NCBI GenBank assembly: GCA_029907045.1
Contig: JARYMR010000088.1
Span: 1-6,110 of the forward strand
Source: Candidatus Bathyarchaeota archaeon
GTDB lineage: Archaea > Thermoproteota > Bathyarchaeia > Bathyarchaeales > UBA233
DNA: 6,110 nt
Reading direction: 5' to 3'
The translations under genes were made by a program, and so were the position numbers. Numbering within the stretch: position 1 is the first letter of the stretch; each line of letters opens with the position of its first letter. Positions 5,772 through 6,110 of this stretch are shown here, one piece after another. The notes below the pieces were generated by a model, which was given only the letters and a program-made list of their open reading frames with translations, ran no database searches and was not told where the DNA came from.

Positions 5772-6110
5772 AACGCCCCGATATGTTGTTGACGCTAGTA
5801 TCATAGCAAAATGGGTTTTACCTGGAGAACCCTACCAAGAAGACGCCGTTAGATTAAAGGAAGATTTTGTAGCTGGAATTGTGGAGCTCTGTGCACCCAA
5901 CTTTATTGTTGAGGAAGTTGCCAATGCCCTTTGGAGAGCAATAAAGCTTGAGAGAATTTCCGAGAAAGATGCTAAAATGGCATTGGAAGCATTAGGCGAT
6001 ATGAAAATAGAGCTTCACGAAACAAATTGGGTTCAAGCGAGCCATGAACTAAACATAGCATGCAAGTTGAACCTCACAGTTTATGATGCGTCATATCTTC
6101 TCCTTACCAA
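5740..6110 (+). CDS. vapC: VapC-type toxin, PIN-domain ribonuclease (3' end outside window)
   Basis: PIN-fold, Mg-dependent RNase that cleaves tRNA or rRNA in free-toxin state and is held in check by VapB. The visible part begins RYVVDASIIAKWVLPGEP (first metal Asp, codon 5791), then FIVEEVANALWRA (acidic site, codons 5911-5916), then LTVYDASYLLL (Asp codon 6085). The final acidic residue and C-terminus lie past the window edge. The start is unclear. The only standard start codon after the in-frame TAG 5737-5739 is TTG 5740, 32 bases inside vapB and without a clear ribosome binding site; it gives 17 residues before the first Asp, about ten more than usual. ACG at 5773, one base after the vapB stop and 10 bases after GAGG, would give the usual MPRYVVDAS-like start. 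The body looks intact. Confidence 0.85.
   Translation, partial: MRGLEKRGRDKTPRYVVDASIIAKWVLPGEPYQEDAVRLKEDFVAGIVELCAPNFIVEEVANALWRAIKLERISEKDAKMALEALGDMKIELHETNWVQASHELNIACKLNLTVYDASYLLLT

Noticed and set aside
1..6110. CRISPR array, tRNA or rRNA genes, transposase or integrase
   Set aside because: No regularly spaced repeats, no cloverleaf-like stretch, and no recombinase motifs in any sizeable frame of the window.

Overview
This window looks archaeal. It is AT-rich, it uses archaeal BRE/TATA-type promoters, and it mixes leaderless starts with GTG/TTG starts behind GAGGTGAT-type ribosome binding sites. Its genes include an Nol1/NOP2/Sun methyltransferase, a TIGR04076-type small protein and a VapBC pair. 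A Thermoproteota/Bathyarchaeia-like lineage is my guess from gene flavour only. All recognisable genes lie on the + strand.

Layout: (1) Positions 2-1213 hold the 3' part of an RsmB/NOP2-type RNA m5C methyltransferase whose start lies left of the window. (2) Positions 1214-1381 are intergenic, with a 16-bp perfect palindrome and a TATA box placed for leaderless initiation at 1382. (3) Positions 1382-5039 form a tightly packed run of five genes: a small secreted protein interrupted by an in-frame TGA, a signal-peptide protein with a C-terminal membrane anchor, a protein with two membrane helices around an outside domain, an ABC-2 type permease and its ATPase. (4) Positions 5040-5172 are intergenic and contain a second, 44/46-identical copy of the last 46 bases of the methyltransferase gene and its end. 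(5) Positions 5173-5457 encode a TIGR04076-family protein. (6) From 5500 to the right edge lies a VapBC toxin-antitoxin pair, with a perfect 22-bp palindrome over the antitoxin promoter and a toxin that lacks an ordinary start codon near the expected position.

The most notable structure is that the five-gene secretion/ABC cassette is bracketed by direct repeats of the 3' end of the methyltransferase gene. The left copy completes that gene. The right copy runs straight into the ribosome binding site of the TIGR04076 gene. A simple reading is that the methyltransferase and TIGR04076 genes were once adjacent and that about 3.9 kb was inserted between them, duplicating the gene end. No integrase or transposase is visible inside.

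For the cassette, the ATPase and permease can be assigned to the ABC-2 class with good confidence. The three accompanying exported or membrane proteins are not recognised. They probably work at the cell surface together with the transporter, but the substrate cannot be read from the sequence.
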